A stretch of DNA of 64,000 nt from Pseudomonadota bacterium (GTDB lineage Bacteria > Pseudomonadota > Alphaproteobacteria > Rhizobiales > Hyphomicrobiaceae): NCBI GenBank assembly GCA_018242295.1, contig JAFECE010000003.1:1-64000 (forward strand), read 5' to 3'. Every line of letters begins with the position of its first letter. The first letter of the stretch is position 1. Made by a program: the position numbers and the translations under genes. The notes under the pieces are model-generated. The model was not told where the DNA came from and did no database searches. It saw only the letters and a list, made by a program, of their open reading frames with translations. Of the stretch, positions 53,514 to 62,619 are shown in pieces.

Positions 53514-55142
53514 TCAAAGCTTTTCGAGATACGGCATCGGATCGACCGGCTTCGAGCCTTGACGCAATTCGAAGTGGACTTGCGGCTGATCAACGGAGCC
53601 GGTTTTGCCGGCCTTGGCGATGACCTGTCCGCGCTTGACCTTGTCGCCGCGCTTCACGAGCAATTCGTCATTGTGCGCGTAGGCGGTGACCCAGCCGTTG
53701 TCGTGGCGAAGCAGCACGAGGTTGCCATAACCTTTGAGTTCGCTGCCCGCGTAGGCGACGACGCCCGACTCCGCGGCGTGTACCTCGGTTCCGAGCGGCA
53801 CCTGGAGATTGATGCCGTCGTTGTGCGTTCCGTCGGGACGGCCGCCAAAGCCTGCAACGATCTTGCCGCTTGTCGGCCACCGCAGCTTGCCGGTGTTGGC
53901 CGCAGAGTCAGCGACCGAAGCCGGGACCGAAACGGCGACTTTGTCCTCGGGCGCCGCGGGTTTAGCGGCCGGGGGCGCCTTTTCGGCGACCGGTGCTGGC
54001 GGCGCGGGCGGAACGTCAGGAGACGCGTCGGTCGCCTTGTTCTCGGACAGCGCTGCGACGCGCTTCTCGCCATTGATGACGGTCGGCTGCATCGTGGTGG
54101 CATCGCCATAGCGCGCAGGCGGGCTCGGCACGATCGGCGGCACCTCGGCGGTCGCCGACGGGGCGGCGGCCGGCGCGGGCGTCGAAGGCGGCGACGCGGC
54201 GGCAAGCGGTGGCGCGGACGGCAGCGGCGTGGGTGTTACCGCGGCGACGCGTACTGGGGTATCGTGCGCGGCTTCGCCCGGAATCTTCAGAACCATGCCG
54301 GGCTTCACGCGATGCGGATCGCTGATGCCGTTCACCTGCTGAAGCTCGGCGAACTTCACCTTGTTCGACCGCGCGATGCCATAGAGGGAGTCGCCGGGAC
54401 GCACGGTGTAAGTTGCGTTGTAGCGCGCGGCGATTTCAGGCGCGGCAGGAGAGAGCGGCGCGGGCAACGGCGTTGCTGCCTCGACGGCCTTTGCCGCGGC
54501 GACGCTGCTGCGATCGGACGAGCCGCCGGCGGCCGGAAGATAGAGCTTCTGCCCTGGCTTCAGGTTCGGGTTGCTCAAGCCGTTCAGCGACGTCAATTCA
54601 GTGAGCGAAACCTGATGACGACGTGACAGCCCGTAGAGCGTATCGCCGGGCTGAACCTCGATCATTTCACCCTTGGCGAGCGGCGCCGCCTGCGGAGAGG
54701 TAGCCGCATTGCGGGCCTGGGTCTCCTCGCGCGGTGCGCGGGCAAAAGGCTTTGCCGAGCGATAGGGCTGAGAGGTGACAGGCTGCGATGTGGCTGCCGG
54801 TGATGTGACAGGCGGCTGCTGCGCATAGGGCGCGCCATGATCGCCCGTTGCGTCGGGCAGAGCAGCGACCTGAACGGACGAAGCGCCGGCACCATAGGGT
54901 CCGCGCGGCGACGAACCGCCGAGAGATTGGTTATCGCTTAATGAACTCGTGTGCACCGGCTCAGGCGGAACCGGGACACTGGCCGTGCTTGGATCATCAT
55001 TAAAATTGAATGACGTGCTATCGAAGCGCGTGACGTCCGCGCTGCAACCCGCGAGGGTAAGGCTTGCAATTATTAGAGAAACGGCACTCGCGGACTTGAG
55101 GCCCAAGCGCCCGCACTGGCCTACGCCAAAACAACTCATCAT
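53514..55142 (-). CDS. LysM-M23 lipoprotein, NlpD/DipM-type cell-wall hydrolase activator
   Basis: Envelope lipoprotein of 542 residues. ATG 55142 has AGAGG about 8 bases upstream; ATG 55166 is the alternative. A hydrophobic leader ends in the lipobox 'TLAGCSADV'. Two LysM domains bind peptidoglycan ('PGDTLYGLSRRHQVSLTEL' near 163 and 'PGDSLYGIARSNKVKFAEL' near 246), a Pro/Ala-rich linker follows, and an M23/LytM domain occupies about 420-540. Its zinc ligands are degenerate: 'HNDGIN' replaces H-x-G-x-D, and 'QVHFELR' replaces H-x-H. It should therefore activate amidases rather than cleave. It follows surE, the classical surE-nlpD arrangement. Confidence 0.88.
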   Translation of the reverse strand: MMSCFGVGQCGRLGLKSASAVSLIIASLTLAGCSADVTRFDSTSFNFNDDPSTASVPVPPEPVHTSSLSDNQSLGGSSPRGPYGAGASSVQVAALPDATGDHGAPYAQQPPVTSPAATSQPVTSQPYRSAKPFARAPREETQARNAATSPQAAPLAKGEMIEVQPGDTLYGLSRRHQVSLTELTSLNGLSNPNLKPGQKLYLPAAGGSSDRSSVAAAKAVEAATPLPAPLSPAAPEIAARYNATYTVRPGDSLYGIARSNKVKFAELQQVNGISDPHRVKPGMVLKIPGEAAHDTPVRVAAVTPTPLPSAPPLAAASPPSTPAPAAAPSATAEVPPIVPSPPARYGDATTMQPTVINGEKRVAALSENKATDASPDVPPAPPAPVAEKAPPAAKPAAPEDKVAVSVPASVADSAANTGKLRWPTSGKIVAGFGGRPDGTHNDGINLQVPLGTEVHAAESGVVAYAGSELKGYGNLVLLRHDNGWVTAYAHNDELLVKRGDKVKRGQVIAKAGKTGSVDQPQVHFELRQGSKPVDPMPYLEKL

Positions 55143-55424
55143 GGTACGCACCTCTACTCGCACCATCCATTAACCTTTAACCGGTTAACGGGGAGTAAAC
55201 GTCCCCGTGCGATTTAAATTTGATGCCCCGAGTTGCACTGCTTGCGGTGAGAGCCGCGTGCCCTGCCCCACAGAAAAGCGGCCCATCAGAAACGACTGTG
55301 ACTTTCGACGGTGCGTTGCACACCGCCTGAGTTTTATCGGAATAGCTGAGGATTGCGCTCTATTCGCGGAGGGATTTCGTCATTCTGACGACTTTCGCGG
55401 TGTTGTAGCGGCGGCAAAATCCGA

Positions 55425-56189
55425 TCACTTCAGCCGGCTGCTCAACGATTTCAACGCGCCGTGATTGGTCAGATCGATGCTCAGTGGAGTGACGGAAATT
55501 TTGTTTTGCGCAATGGCCGCAAGATCGGTCCCGGAAACGAGCGTTGATTTCCGCCGTTCAAATCCGAACCAGAAATACGGCGTACCCCACGGATCGGAGC
55601 GGCTATCGATATCGAGCAGCGCCTGATCGCGAACGCCCTGCGTGGTGACGGCGACGCCTTTGATTTCATCCGGATTTGCGTCCGGGAAATTGATGTTGAT
55701 GAGCGACTTCGGCGCCCATTTCTCTTGCAACAGCTTCTTTATCAACGATGGCGCGTGCGCGAGCGGCGTATCCCAAAGCGCTCGCCGCGAGCCTTCTTCG
55801 TAGCCCATCATCAACGACAGCGCGATCGAAGGAATGCCGAGGATCGCGCCTTCCATCGCCGCCGCGACCGTGCCCGAATAGGTGATGTCCTCGGCGAGGT
55901 TCGACCCGTGGTTTACGCCCGACAGGATCAGATCAGGCGGCTGATCCTTCAGAACATGACGCACGGCCATGATCACGCAATCGGTCGGAGTGCCCGCAAT
56001 GGCATGGGTGCGATCATCGAGCGAGCGCAAACGAAGCGGGGTGTGCAGCGTCATCGAATGCGACGTGCCCGATTGGTTCGTTTCCGGCGCGACCGTCCAA
56101 ACATCGGGTGAAATGCCGAGCGCGATGGCTTTCAGGATTTCCAATCCGCGCGCATTTATGCCGTCATCGTTGGTGATCAGAATTCTCAT
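55425..56189 (-). CDS. surE: 5'/3'-nucleotidase SurE
   Basis: Metal-dependent nucleoside monophosphate phosphatase of 254 residues. The N-terminal metal/catalytic motif is 'ILITNDDGINARGL', followed by 'VAPETNQSGTSHSMTLHTPL' and 'ILSGVNHGSNLAEDITYSGT', all typical. It starts 9 bases after the serS stop and is upstream of nlpD on the same strand; the gap of 282 bases before nlpD holds no pcm gene, which is present in many relatives. Length is normal. Confidence 0.95.
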   Translation of the reverse strand: MRILITNDDGINARGLEILKAIALGISPDVWTVAPETNQSGTSHSMTLHTPLRLRSLDDRTHAIAGTPTDCVIMAVRHVLKDQPPDLILSGVNHGSNLAEDITYSGTVAAAMEGAILGIPSIALSLMMGYEEGSRRALWDTPLAHAPSLIKKLLQEKWAPKSLININFPDANPDEIKGVAVTTQGVRDQALLDIDSRSDPWGTPYFWFGFERRKSTLVSGTDLAAIAQNKISVTPLSIDLTNHGALKSLSSRLK

Positions 56190-56198
56190 GGGAGGACG

Positions 56199-57479
56199 TT
56201 ACGCTTTCTGTATTTGCGCTAAGCCGCCCATATAGGGACGAAGTGCATCGGGAATGACGACGCTGCCGTCGGCCTGTTGATAGTTTTCGAGAACGGCGAT
56301 CAGCGTGCGTCCGACGGCGAGGCCCGAGCCGTTCAGCGTGTGGACATAGACCGGCTTGCCACCGTCCTTCGGGCGGAAGCGCGCATCCATTCGCCGGGCC
56401 TGGAAATCGCCGCACACCGAGCACGAGGAAATCTCGCGATACGTGTTCTGGCCGGGCAGCCAGACCTCGATGTCGTAGGTCTTCTGCGAAGCAAAGCCCA
56501 TGTCGCCCGTGCACAGAAGCATCGTGCGGAACGGCAGGCCCAAACGCTTCAAGACTTCTTCGGCGCACGACGTCATACGCTCGTGCTCTTCGAGCGCTTT
56601 CTCCGGCGTAACAACGGAGACAAGTTCGACCTTCGAGAACTGATGCTGGCGGATCATGCCGCGCGTGTCGCGTCCGGCGGCGCCCGCTTCGGAGCGGAAG
56701 CACGGTGTCCACGCGGTCATGCGCGTCGGCAACTGCGCTTCATCGAGGATCTGCTCGCGCACGAGATTCGTCAGTGGGATCTCGGCCGTTGGGATGAGCC
56801 AGAAATCGTTTGTCGTCTTGAAAAGATCCTCGGCGAACTTCGGCAGGTTGCCGGTGCCGTAGGCCGCCTGATCTTTGACGAGCAGCGGCGGGTTGACTTC
56901 AGTGTAGCCGAACTCGCCCGTATGCAAATCAAGCATGAAGCTGCCGATGGCGCGCTCCAATCGTGCGATGGCGCCCTTCGTCACGACAAAGCGCGCACCC
57001 GAAATTTTCTGCGCCGCCTCGAAGTCCATCAGGCCCAGCGCTTCGCCGATCTCGAAATGCTGCTTGGGTGTGAAGTCGAACGTGCCGGGCGTGCCGACCT
57101 TGCGAACTTCGACGTTGCCCGTTTCATCCGTTCCAAACGGCACCTCCTCACGGGGCGTATTCGGAATGACGGAAAGCGCATCGCGAATTTCGGCGTCGAG
57201 CTGGCGCTCGTCCTCCTCGCCCTTGGCGATGGACTGCTTGAGCTCGGCGACTTCGGTCATCAGACGCGAAGCGGTGGCTTCGTCTTTCGCTGCCTTCGCT
57301 TTGCCGATTTCCTTGGACGCCGCGTTCCGCTGCGACTGCGCTTCCTGCAGCGACGTCAGCAGAGCGCGGCGCTTTTCATCGAGCGCGATAAGGCTGGCTG
57401 ATTGCGGCTCAAGCCCGCGGCGGCGCAGACCCTCGTCGAAGGTCTCGGCGTTGTCTCTGATCCACTTGATATCGAACAC
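56199..57479 (-). CDS. serS: Seryl-tRNA synthetase
   Basis: Class II aminoacyl-tRNA synthetase of 426 residues. An N-terminal coiled-coil tRNA-binding arm ('[20 protein letters not shown]') is followed by the catalytic core with motif 2 '[20 protein letters not shown]' and motif 3 '[19 protein letters not shown]'. Length and motifs are normal. Probable operon with surE (9-base gap). Confidence 0.97.
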   Translation of the reverse strand: MFDIKWIRDNAETFDEGLRRRGLEPQSASLIALDEKRRALLTSLQEAQSQRNAASKEIGKAKAAKDEATASRLMTEVAELKQSIAKGEEDERQLDAEIRDALSVIPNTPREEVPFGTDETGNVEVRKVGTPGTFDFTPKQHFEIGEALGLMDFEAAQKISGARFVVTKGAIARLERAIGSFMLDLHTGEFGYTEVNPPLLVKDQAAYGTGNLPKFAEDLFKTTNDFWLIPTAEIPLTNLVREQILDEAQLPTRMTAWTPCFRSEAGAAGRDTRGMIRQHQFSKVELVSVVTPEKALEEHERMTSCAEEVLKRLGLPFRTMLLCTGDMGFASQKTYDIEVWLPGQNTYREISSCSVCGDFQARRMDARFRPKDGGKPVYVHTLNGSGLAVGRTLIAVLENYQQADGSVVIPDALRPYMGGLAQIQKA

Positions 57480-57598
57480 GGGGCGGCCTCTTCGCGAGCG
57501 GAGCTATCCGGCCGTCGTATACGATGCTTTTCGCCCGGTCCAGGGTCGCAAAGAACGAGGATGACGCCCGGATCAGCGGACGCCATCCCCGAAAGGCC

Positions 57599-57748
57599 TT
57601 AGTGGCAGTCCCAGACGCCGTGCCACGTGTAAGCGTGTCCTTCGCACTGATCATACGTACCCCTGTTATCCGAGGTGGCATAGGCCAACGTGGCGGTGCC
57701 AGAAGCCAGCACGAAAGACGCGAGAATAACTTTCAAAAATGTACTCAT
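57599..57748 (-). CDS. Small secreted peptide
   Basis: Frame of 49 residues from ATG 57748, preceded by GGGAG (57757-57761) at a good distance. The leader 'FLKVILASFVLASGTATLA' is a Sec signal; the mature peptide of about 25 residues has two Cys and aromatic residues ('YDQCEGHAYTWHGVWDCH'). The ribosome-binding site and the signal peptide argue for a real gene, but no family is recognised. It stands alone between tatC and serS. Confidence 0.6.
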   Translation of the reverse strand: MSTFLKVILASFVLASGTATLAYATSDNRGTYDQCEGHAYTWHGVWDCH

Positions 57749-57899
57749 CAAAAATCTCCCAAAGATAAAATTTAATCCCAAAATGGGGCGCGCTCGCCTG
57801 TGCATCGCCCACACACGGAGGTAAGTTTGATGATTGAGGAGCGTTCCTGCGACATTTATCGACTGGGCCTATTTCCGCACGTGCGGAAATGAATAGCAG

Positions 57900-58730
57900 C
57901 TATTCGCCAGTCTTTGCCTTAGCCTGCTGTCTCTCGACGAAGCGTACAGCAAGGATCGATATTTCATAAAGTCCGATCGTTGGAAGCGCCATGATGCACA
58001 TGCTCAGGGCATCGGGCGGAGTCAGCAGCGCGGCGGCGACGAAGATTGCGACAATGGCGTAACGGCGTCCCTTCGCCAGAGCTTCCGACGTCACGAATCC
58101 TACGCGCGCAAGAAGGGTCAAAACGACCGGCAGCTGAAAAACGATGCCGAAGCCGAAGATCAGCGTCATGATTAGCGACAGGTATTCGGACACCTTCGGC
58201 AGCAGCTCGATCTCGGGCACGCCCTCGCCTGACATGTGCGTCAGGCCGATTGAGAAGCGGATCAGCACCGGCATCGCGACGAAGTAGACCATCATCGCGC
58301 CGACGACGAACAGCACGGGCGTGGCGATCAGATACGGCAGGAAGGCGCGGCGCTCGTTCTTGTAGAGGCCGGGCGCGACGAACTTATAGATCTGCGTCGC
58401 GGCGACGGGGAACGACAGGAAGGCCGCGCCAAACATGGCGAGCTTCACCTGCGTCATGATCTGTTCAAGGAAGTGCGTCGCGATCAGCTTTACGTGGTCA
58501 CTTCCGGACGCCCACATGTAGGGCCAGACCAGCACGTTGTAGATGTGGCCGGCGACCGCGAAGCACAGGAAGAACATGACGACGAAGGCACCGAGCGCCC
58601 AGATCAACCGCTGGCGCAGTTCGATCAGATGATCGAGCAAGGGCGCTTTGCTGGCGTCGATTTCCTCCTGGCCTTCGCGCAGGGGCTCGATGCCCGGGCC
58701 TGTCGCCGACGGCGGTAACCGCTCCTGCAT
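57900..58730 (-). CDS. tatC: Sec-independent protein translocase TatC
   Basis: Receptor core of the twin-arginine translocase, 276 residues with six helices. The N-terminus carries the conserved 'PLLDHLIELRQRLIWAL' (LxELRxR), and the body has 'FVAPGLYKNERRAFLPYLIA' and 'LSLIMTLIFGFGIVFQLPVV'. It is 4 bases after the tatB stop. tatA-tatB-tatC form one unit. A probable substrate encoded in this window is the hydrolase at 25062-26093. Confidence 0.97.
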   Translation of the reverse strand: MQERLPPSATGPGIEPLREGQEEIDASKAPLLDHLIELRQRLIWALGAFVVMFFLCFAVAGHIYNVLVWPYMWASGSDHVKLIATHFLEQIMTQVKLAMFGAAFLSFPVAATQIYKFVAPGLYKNERRAFLPYLIATPVLFVVGAMMVYFVAMPVLIRFSIGLTHMSGEGVPEIELLPKVSEYLSLIMTLIFGFGIVFQLPVVLTLLARVGFVTSEALAKGRRYAIVAIFVAAALLTPPDALSMCIMALPTIGLYEISILAVRFVERQQAKAKTGE

Positions 58731-58734
58731 CGCG

Positions 58735-59187
58735 CTAGGACTCCGTCCGCTCGGCGGTGGAAGATGATTTCTCGGGCAGTACTTGCGCTTCGGATGGCGA
58801 CTGCGGCGGGGCCGGACGCGGCGGCTCAGCGGGCGTCAACAGCGGGGATTCGGCGGGTGCGGGCGGCGGAGACGACGATGCCGCCGGGGGCGTACTTGCG
58901 TTCGGATCTGAGTGCGTCGCCGCGCTGGCATCGTGGATCGACGCCTTCGCCTTCATGACTTCCGCGTTGATCGAGCTCTGCATCTGCTCGACTTCCTTGC
59001 GCATCGAGTCGAGCTCGGCTTCGCGCATGGCGGCATCGAACTGGCCTTTGAACTCGTTGGCATGGCGGCGCACGATACCGGCGTAGCGGCCGAGCGTCCG
59101 CATGAAGACCGGCAGTTCCTTCGGGCCGACGAAAATCAGCGTCACGATCCCGAGGATCAGAAGCTCGCTCCAGCTGATATCAAACAT
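58735..59187 (-). CDS. tatB: Sec-independent protein translocase TatB
   Basis: Protein of 150 residues: the N-terminal helix 'MFDISWSELLILGIVTLIFV' with the 'GPKELPVFMRTLGR' amphipathic helix, then a long Ala/Ser/Pro-rich tail. The pattern F-x-x-S-x-x-E-L identifies TatB. It overlaps no gene; tatC starts 4 bases downstream and tatA ends 47 bases upstream. Confidence 0.95.
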   Translation of the reverse strand: MFDISWSELLILGIVTLIFVGPKELPVFMRTLGRYAGIVRRHANEFKGQFDAAMREAELDSMRKEVEQMQSSINAEVMKAKASIHDASAATHSDPNASTPPAASSSPPPAPAESPLLTPAEPPRPAPPQSPSEAQVLPEKSSSTAERTES

Positions 59188-59234
59188 CGAGCAACCTTGT
59201 CGGGACCAGCCGCGAACTTATCAACGTGAAGGGA

Positions 59235-59447
59235 TCATCCGACCTTCGTGCGGTCCGGATTCACGGCTTCGTTCTCGATCGTACGCGGCGCAGGCTTGAC
59301 CACAGGATCCTCATCCTCGGCCATGCCCTTCTTGAAACTCTTGATGCCCTTGGCGACGTCGCCCATCAACTCCGAAATCTTGCCGCGGCCAAAAAGCAGC
59401 AGAGCAATGACGAGGAGGAGGAGAATATGTTGCGCGCTTAAACCCAT
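59235..59447 (-). CDS. tatA: Sec-independent protein translocase TatA
   Basis: Pore-forming component, 70 residues. The hydrophobic helix '[14 protein letters not shown]' is followed by '[20 protein letters not shown]', including the Phe-Gly hinge and the amphipathic helix, then an acidic and charged tail. The N-terminal 'MGLSAQHI' is in line with alphaproteobacterial TatA. First gene of tatABC. Confidence 0.95.
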   Translation of the reverse strand: MGLSAQHILLLLVIALLLFGRGKISELMGDVAKGIKSFKKGMAEDEDPVVKPAPRTIENEAVNPDRTKVG

Positions 59448-59687
59448 TGAAAGACCTCTCGGCGGCAGCGTGGCGCTGGCCAGCAGCTGAACGCATCTTC
59501 GTATCTAAGACCTTATCGCAGAACCGCCAGGGCGGGGCAAGTTTTGCGGATGTGCGGGAAGATGCCCGACCGGCGAAATTCGTAAATCGTCAGGACGGTT
59601 TAGGCCCGCTTCGCTTGACGGCGGACGCTCGCCGCGGCCCAAATTAATGATAAGTAATATTTGCCCGTGGCGGGGCGACGAAGGCGG

Positions 59688-60557
59688 TTAGTCCTTGCCC
59701 TCTTCCTTCGCAGGCTCGTCCTTCGCGGACTCGCCCTCTTCGTCGTCCTCACTGCCCTCGTGGTCCAGGGGCAGTGCTCCCTGCTCTTCTTCTTCCTCCT
59801 CGTCGCCGTCGTCGGTCAGCGGAAGCTCATCCGGCATCAGCGCCGCGACATCCGTCGGCGACGGCACGGTGAAACCTGGCGGCAGGTTGGCGTCCAAAAG
59901 GCCCGCAGCCTTGAGATCGGCGAGACCCGGCAGGTCCTTGATGTTGTCGAGGCCAAAGTGGACGAGAAAATCTTCCGTCGTTCCATAGGTCAGCGGCCGG
60001 CCCGGCGCCCGGCGCCGTCCACGCGGGCGGATCCAGCCGGTTTCCATCAGCACGTCGAGCGTGCCGGGCGACGTCGATACGCCCCTGATCTCTTCGATCT
60101 CGGCGCGGGTGACGGGCTGATGATAGGCGATGATCGCCAGCGTTTCCTGCGCCGCCTTCGAGAGCTTCCGCTCTTCCTTCTGCTGACGTTCGAGCAGAAA
60201 TGACAGATCGTCGGCGGTGCGGAACTGCCAGCGGCCCGCGACGCGCGAGAGAACGACGCCGCGATCTTTGTATTCGGCTTGCAGCGAGATCAGCAGGGAA
60301 TGAACGTCATCGCCGGCATCGAGGCAGCGGGCCAGTGACTTGGCGTCGAGCGGCGCGGATGAAGCAAAAAGCATCGCTTCGAGGCGTCGCAGCTTCTCGC
60401 GGCTGGCGCTTTTCGACAGGTGATCGACAGCGGCATCAGGGTCGCTCAGCGCGGGCACCGGCCCACTGTCGTGCGCCGCTTCCGCGTCGTCGTTCCGAGC
60501 CGTTTCGGTTTTCTCGCGCGTATTATCCGACACTAGCGTCAGTCTCGGCGGAACCAT
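59688..60557 (-). CDS. scpB: Segregation and condensation protein B
   Basis: Kleisin-interacting WHD subunit of the SMC-ScpAB complex, 289 residues. The core reads 'RLEAMLFASSAPLDAKSLAR', 'LAIIAYHQPVTRAEIEEIRG' and 'GRPLTYGTTEDFLVHFGLDN', all typical. The C-terminal 50 residues form a very acidic tail, far longer than in Firmicutes ScpB, a feature of alphaproteobacterial members. It starts 36 bases after the scpA stop. A gap of 240 bases to tatA holds no gene. Confidence 0.95.
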   Translation of the reverse strand: MVPPRLTLVSDNTREKTETARNDDAEAAHDSGPVPALSDPDAAVDHLSKSASREKLRRLEAMLFASSAPLDAKSLARCLDAGDDVHSLLISLQAEYKDRGVVLSRVAGRWQFRTADDLSFLLERQQKEERKLSKAAQETLAIIAYHQPVTRAEIEEIRGVSTSPGTLDVLMETGWIRPRGRRRAPGRPLTYGTTEDFLVHFGLDNIKDLPGLADLKAAGLLDANLPPGFTVPSPTDVAALMPDELPLTDDGDEEEEEEQGALPLDHEGSEDDEEGESAKDEPAKEEGKD

Positions 60558-60592
60558 GGCTTTTTTCTAGCCCCCATATCTTTCCGGCGCTG

Positions 60593-61429
60593 CTAGCCGA
60601 TCTTTTCCCAAACCGCTCCCGCTTCGCGTTTGCGCATGTAGATCGGCGCGAACGGCTCATCCTGCCGAAGCTCGATCAGCCCTTCACGCGCCATCTCGAG
60701 GGTGGCGCCGAACGAACTTGCAAGTGCCGAGCGCTCTTCTTCGTTCCTCGGCAGATATTGCTCAAGGAAAAGGTCGAGCTGCGCCCAGTCGCCTTCGGTT
60801 GCGCCAACAAGCCTTTCGAGACGGGTCCGCGCCTCCTTGATCGACCAGACGCGACGCGCCTTGACGACGTGGACGACGCGAATGGTGCGCTTCCTCTGCT
60901 CGGCATAGGCTTTGAGAAGGTCGTAGACAGTCGCGGTGTAGGTCGTGTCGCGCGTAACCTTGATGCGCTCGGGCGCACCGCGCGCAAAGACATCCTGATC
61001 GAGGCGCCGCCGCGTCAGCAAGATCGCGGCCTTGTCGCGCATCGCCTCAAGCCGCATCAGACGGAAGGACAGTCGCTGCGCCAGCTCTTCGGCCGTCGCG
61101 GTGTCGGCGGTGTCCTTTTCCTTCGGCAGGAGAAGGCGCGATTTCAGGTATGCGAGCCAGGCCGCCATCACGAGGTAGTCGGCGGCGATTTCGAGCTTCA
61201 GGCGCTGCGCTTCGGCGATGAATTCCAGATACTGCTCGACGAGGGCGAGGATCGAGACCTTCGTCAGGTCGACCTTCTGGGTGCGGGCAAGAGCCAGCAG
61301 GAGGTCGAGCGGGCCTTCGAAACCTTCGATATCGACGACGAAGGCATCGTCTCCGGCCGGCATGTTCTCAAGGCCCGAAGCGTCCCAGCCGGAATCTCCG
61401 CTTTCGCCTTGCGTTGCCGTCTCGTCCAT
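60593..61429 (-). CDS. scpA: Segregation and condensation protein A
   Basis: Kleisin subunit of SMC-ScpAB, 278 residues. The N-terminal SMC-binding stretch is 'DIEGFEGPLDLLLALARTQK', then 'VDLTKVSILALVEQYLEFI' and 'YLVMAAWLAYLKSRLLLP'. The C-terminal winged helix is 'LIELRQDEPFAPIYMRKR'. Upstream is nagZ, 71 bases away. Expressed with scpB. Confidence 0.96.
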   Translation of the reverse strand: MDETATQGESGDSGWDASGLENMPAGDDAFVVDIEGFEGPLDLLLALARTQKVDLTKVSILALVEQYLEFIAEAQRLKLEIAADYLVMAAWLAYLKSRLLLPKEKDTADTATAEELAQRLSFRLMRLEAMRDKAAILLTRRRLDQDVFARGAPERIKVTRDTTYTATVYDLLKAYAEQRKRTIRVVHVVKARRVWSIKEARTRLERLVGATEGDWAQLDLFLEQYLPRNEEERSALASSFGATLEMAREGLIELRQDEPFAPIYMRKREAGAVWEKIG

Positions 61430-61499
61430 CGCGTCTCGATTATGTTCCAGTGCCGGGCGCCGCTCTCATTTTGAGGCGCGACCGCGACACTACACTGAT

Positions 61500-62522
61500 T
61501 CAGACAACCGGAGTCTGCTGGCCCAGGAGGCCGGCGAGGAGTTGTAGCGCCTCCTCCCTATCGTAAGGTTCGATCCGGCCGATGCAAGAGCACGCGTCCT
61601 CAAATCTCTTGGCGGCTCGGCCCTGAAGCGGGGCCACGCCTTCCGCAGCTGCGCGCATTTCCGCAATATCGCCGTTACAGTGGAGCGGGAGGTCGGACCC
61701 TGCGGCAATGACGGCCTCGGCGCGGGCGCGCATCGGCCCGCTCAGGGCCTTCATGCTGAGATCGTCGCTCATCAGAAGGTTATCGAAGCCGATCTCGCCG
61801 CGGATGACCTCTCTCGTCAGGATTTCCGAGGTGCTGGCGGGATTGGCTGGATCGATCGCGGAATAGACGACATGTGCCGTCATCGCGGCCGGGATATTCG
61901 CGAGCGCCTTGAACGGCGCGAAGTCCGTTTGCGATAAGACTGAGCGCGGTGTGCCGACGACAGGCAACGAGAAATGGCTGTCGGCCGTCGCCCGGCCGTG
62001 ACCCGGAATATGTTTAATCACCGGAACGACGCCGCCCGCGAGATACCCATCCGCGACCGCCCGAGCCAGCGCGACGACCTCGCCGACGGTCGAGCCATAG
62101 GCGCGGTCGCTGATGATCTCGTGCGACCCGTCGACGGGAAGGTCGGCCACCGGCGCGCAATTCATCGTTATGCCGAACGTCCGAAGCTCTTCTCCTGTCA
62201 GCCGTGCCACGGCGAAGGCGGCACGCTTCGCTGCTTCCGGATCGCGCGCATAGAGCTGAGCATAGGCGGCGGCGGGGGGAAGAGACCGCGCTATCGGCGG
62301 CCTCAGGCGCTGAACGCGGCCACCTTCCTGGTCAATCAGGACGAGAAAACTGCTGCGGCCGACGGCATCGTGAACGTCTTCGACAAGCCGTTTCAGCTGC
62401 TCGCGATCGGCGACGTTACGGCTGAACAGGATCAGTCCGGCCGGTTGAACGTCGCGATAAAAGCGGCGCTCGTCATCCGTCAGGGCGACGCCAGAAAGGC
62501 CAACAATCAGACTTGCGACCAT
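61500..62522 (-). CDS. nagZ: Beta-N-acetylglucosaminidase of peptidoglycan recycling
   Basis: GH3 enzyme cleaving GlcNAc from anhydro-muropeptides in the cytoplasm, 340 residues. The motifs are 'FLVLIDQEGGRVQRLRPP', the 'VIKHIPGHGRATADSHFSLP' loop with catalytic His of NagZ-type GH3, and the nucleophile Asp in 'NLLMSDDLSMKAL'. No signal peptide. The SPOR gene upstream and scpA downstream are its usual neighbours. Confidence 0.95.
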   Translation of the reverse strand: MVASLIVGLSGVALTDDERRFYRDVQPAGLILFSRNVADREQLKRLVEDVHDAVGRSSFLVLIDQEGGRVQRLRPPIARSLPPAAAYAQLYARDPEAAKRAAFAVARLTGEELRTFGITMNCAPVADLPVDGSHEIISDRAYGSTVGEVVALARAVADGYLAGGVVPVIKHIPGHGRATADSHFSLPVVGTPRSVLSQTDFAPFKALANIPAAMTAHVVYSAIDPANPASTSEILTREVIRGEIGFDNLLMSDDLSMKALSGPMRARAEAVIAAGSDLPLHCNGDIAEMRAAAEGVAPLQGRAAKRFEDACSCIGRIEPYDREEALQLLAGLLGQQTPVV

Positions 62523-62619
62523 CGCAGCTTGGCCCTCCGAGGCCGAATGTCCTGGCTATTAAACGCGACCGGCCGGTGCGGGTGCACCAGCCGGAGACAT
62601 ACCACGTATGCTTTCGGGA

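Noticed and set aside
55171-55190. CtrA-binding site upstream of nlpD
   Set aside because: There are three TTAA elements but none with the required 7-base spacing of TTAA-N7-TTAA.
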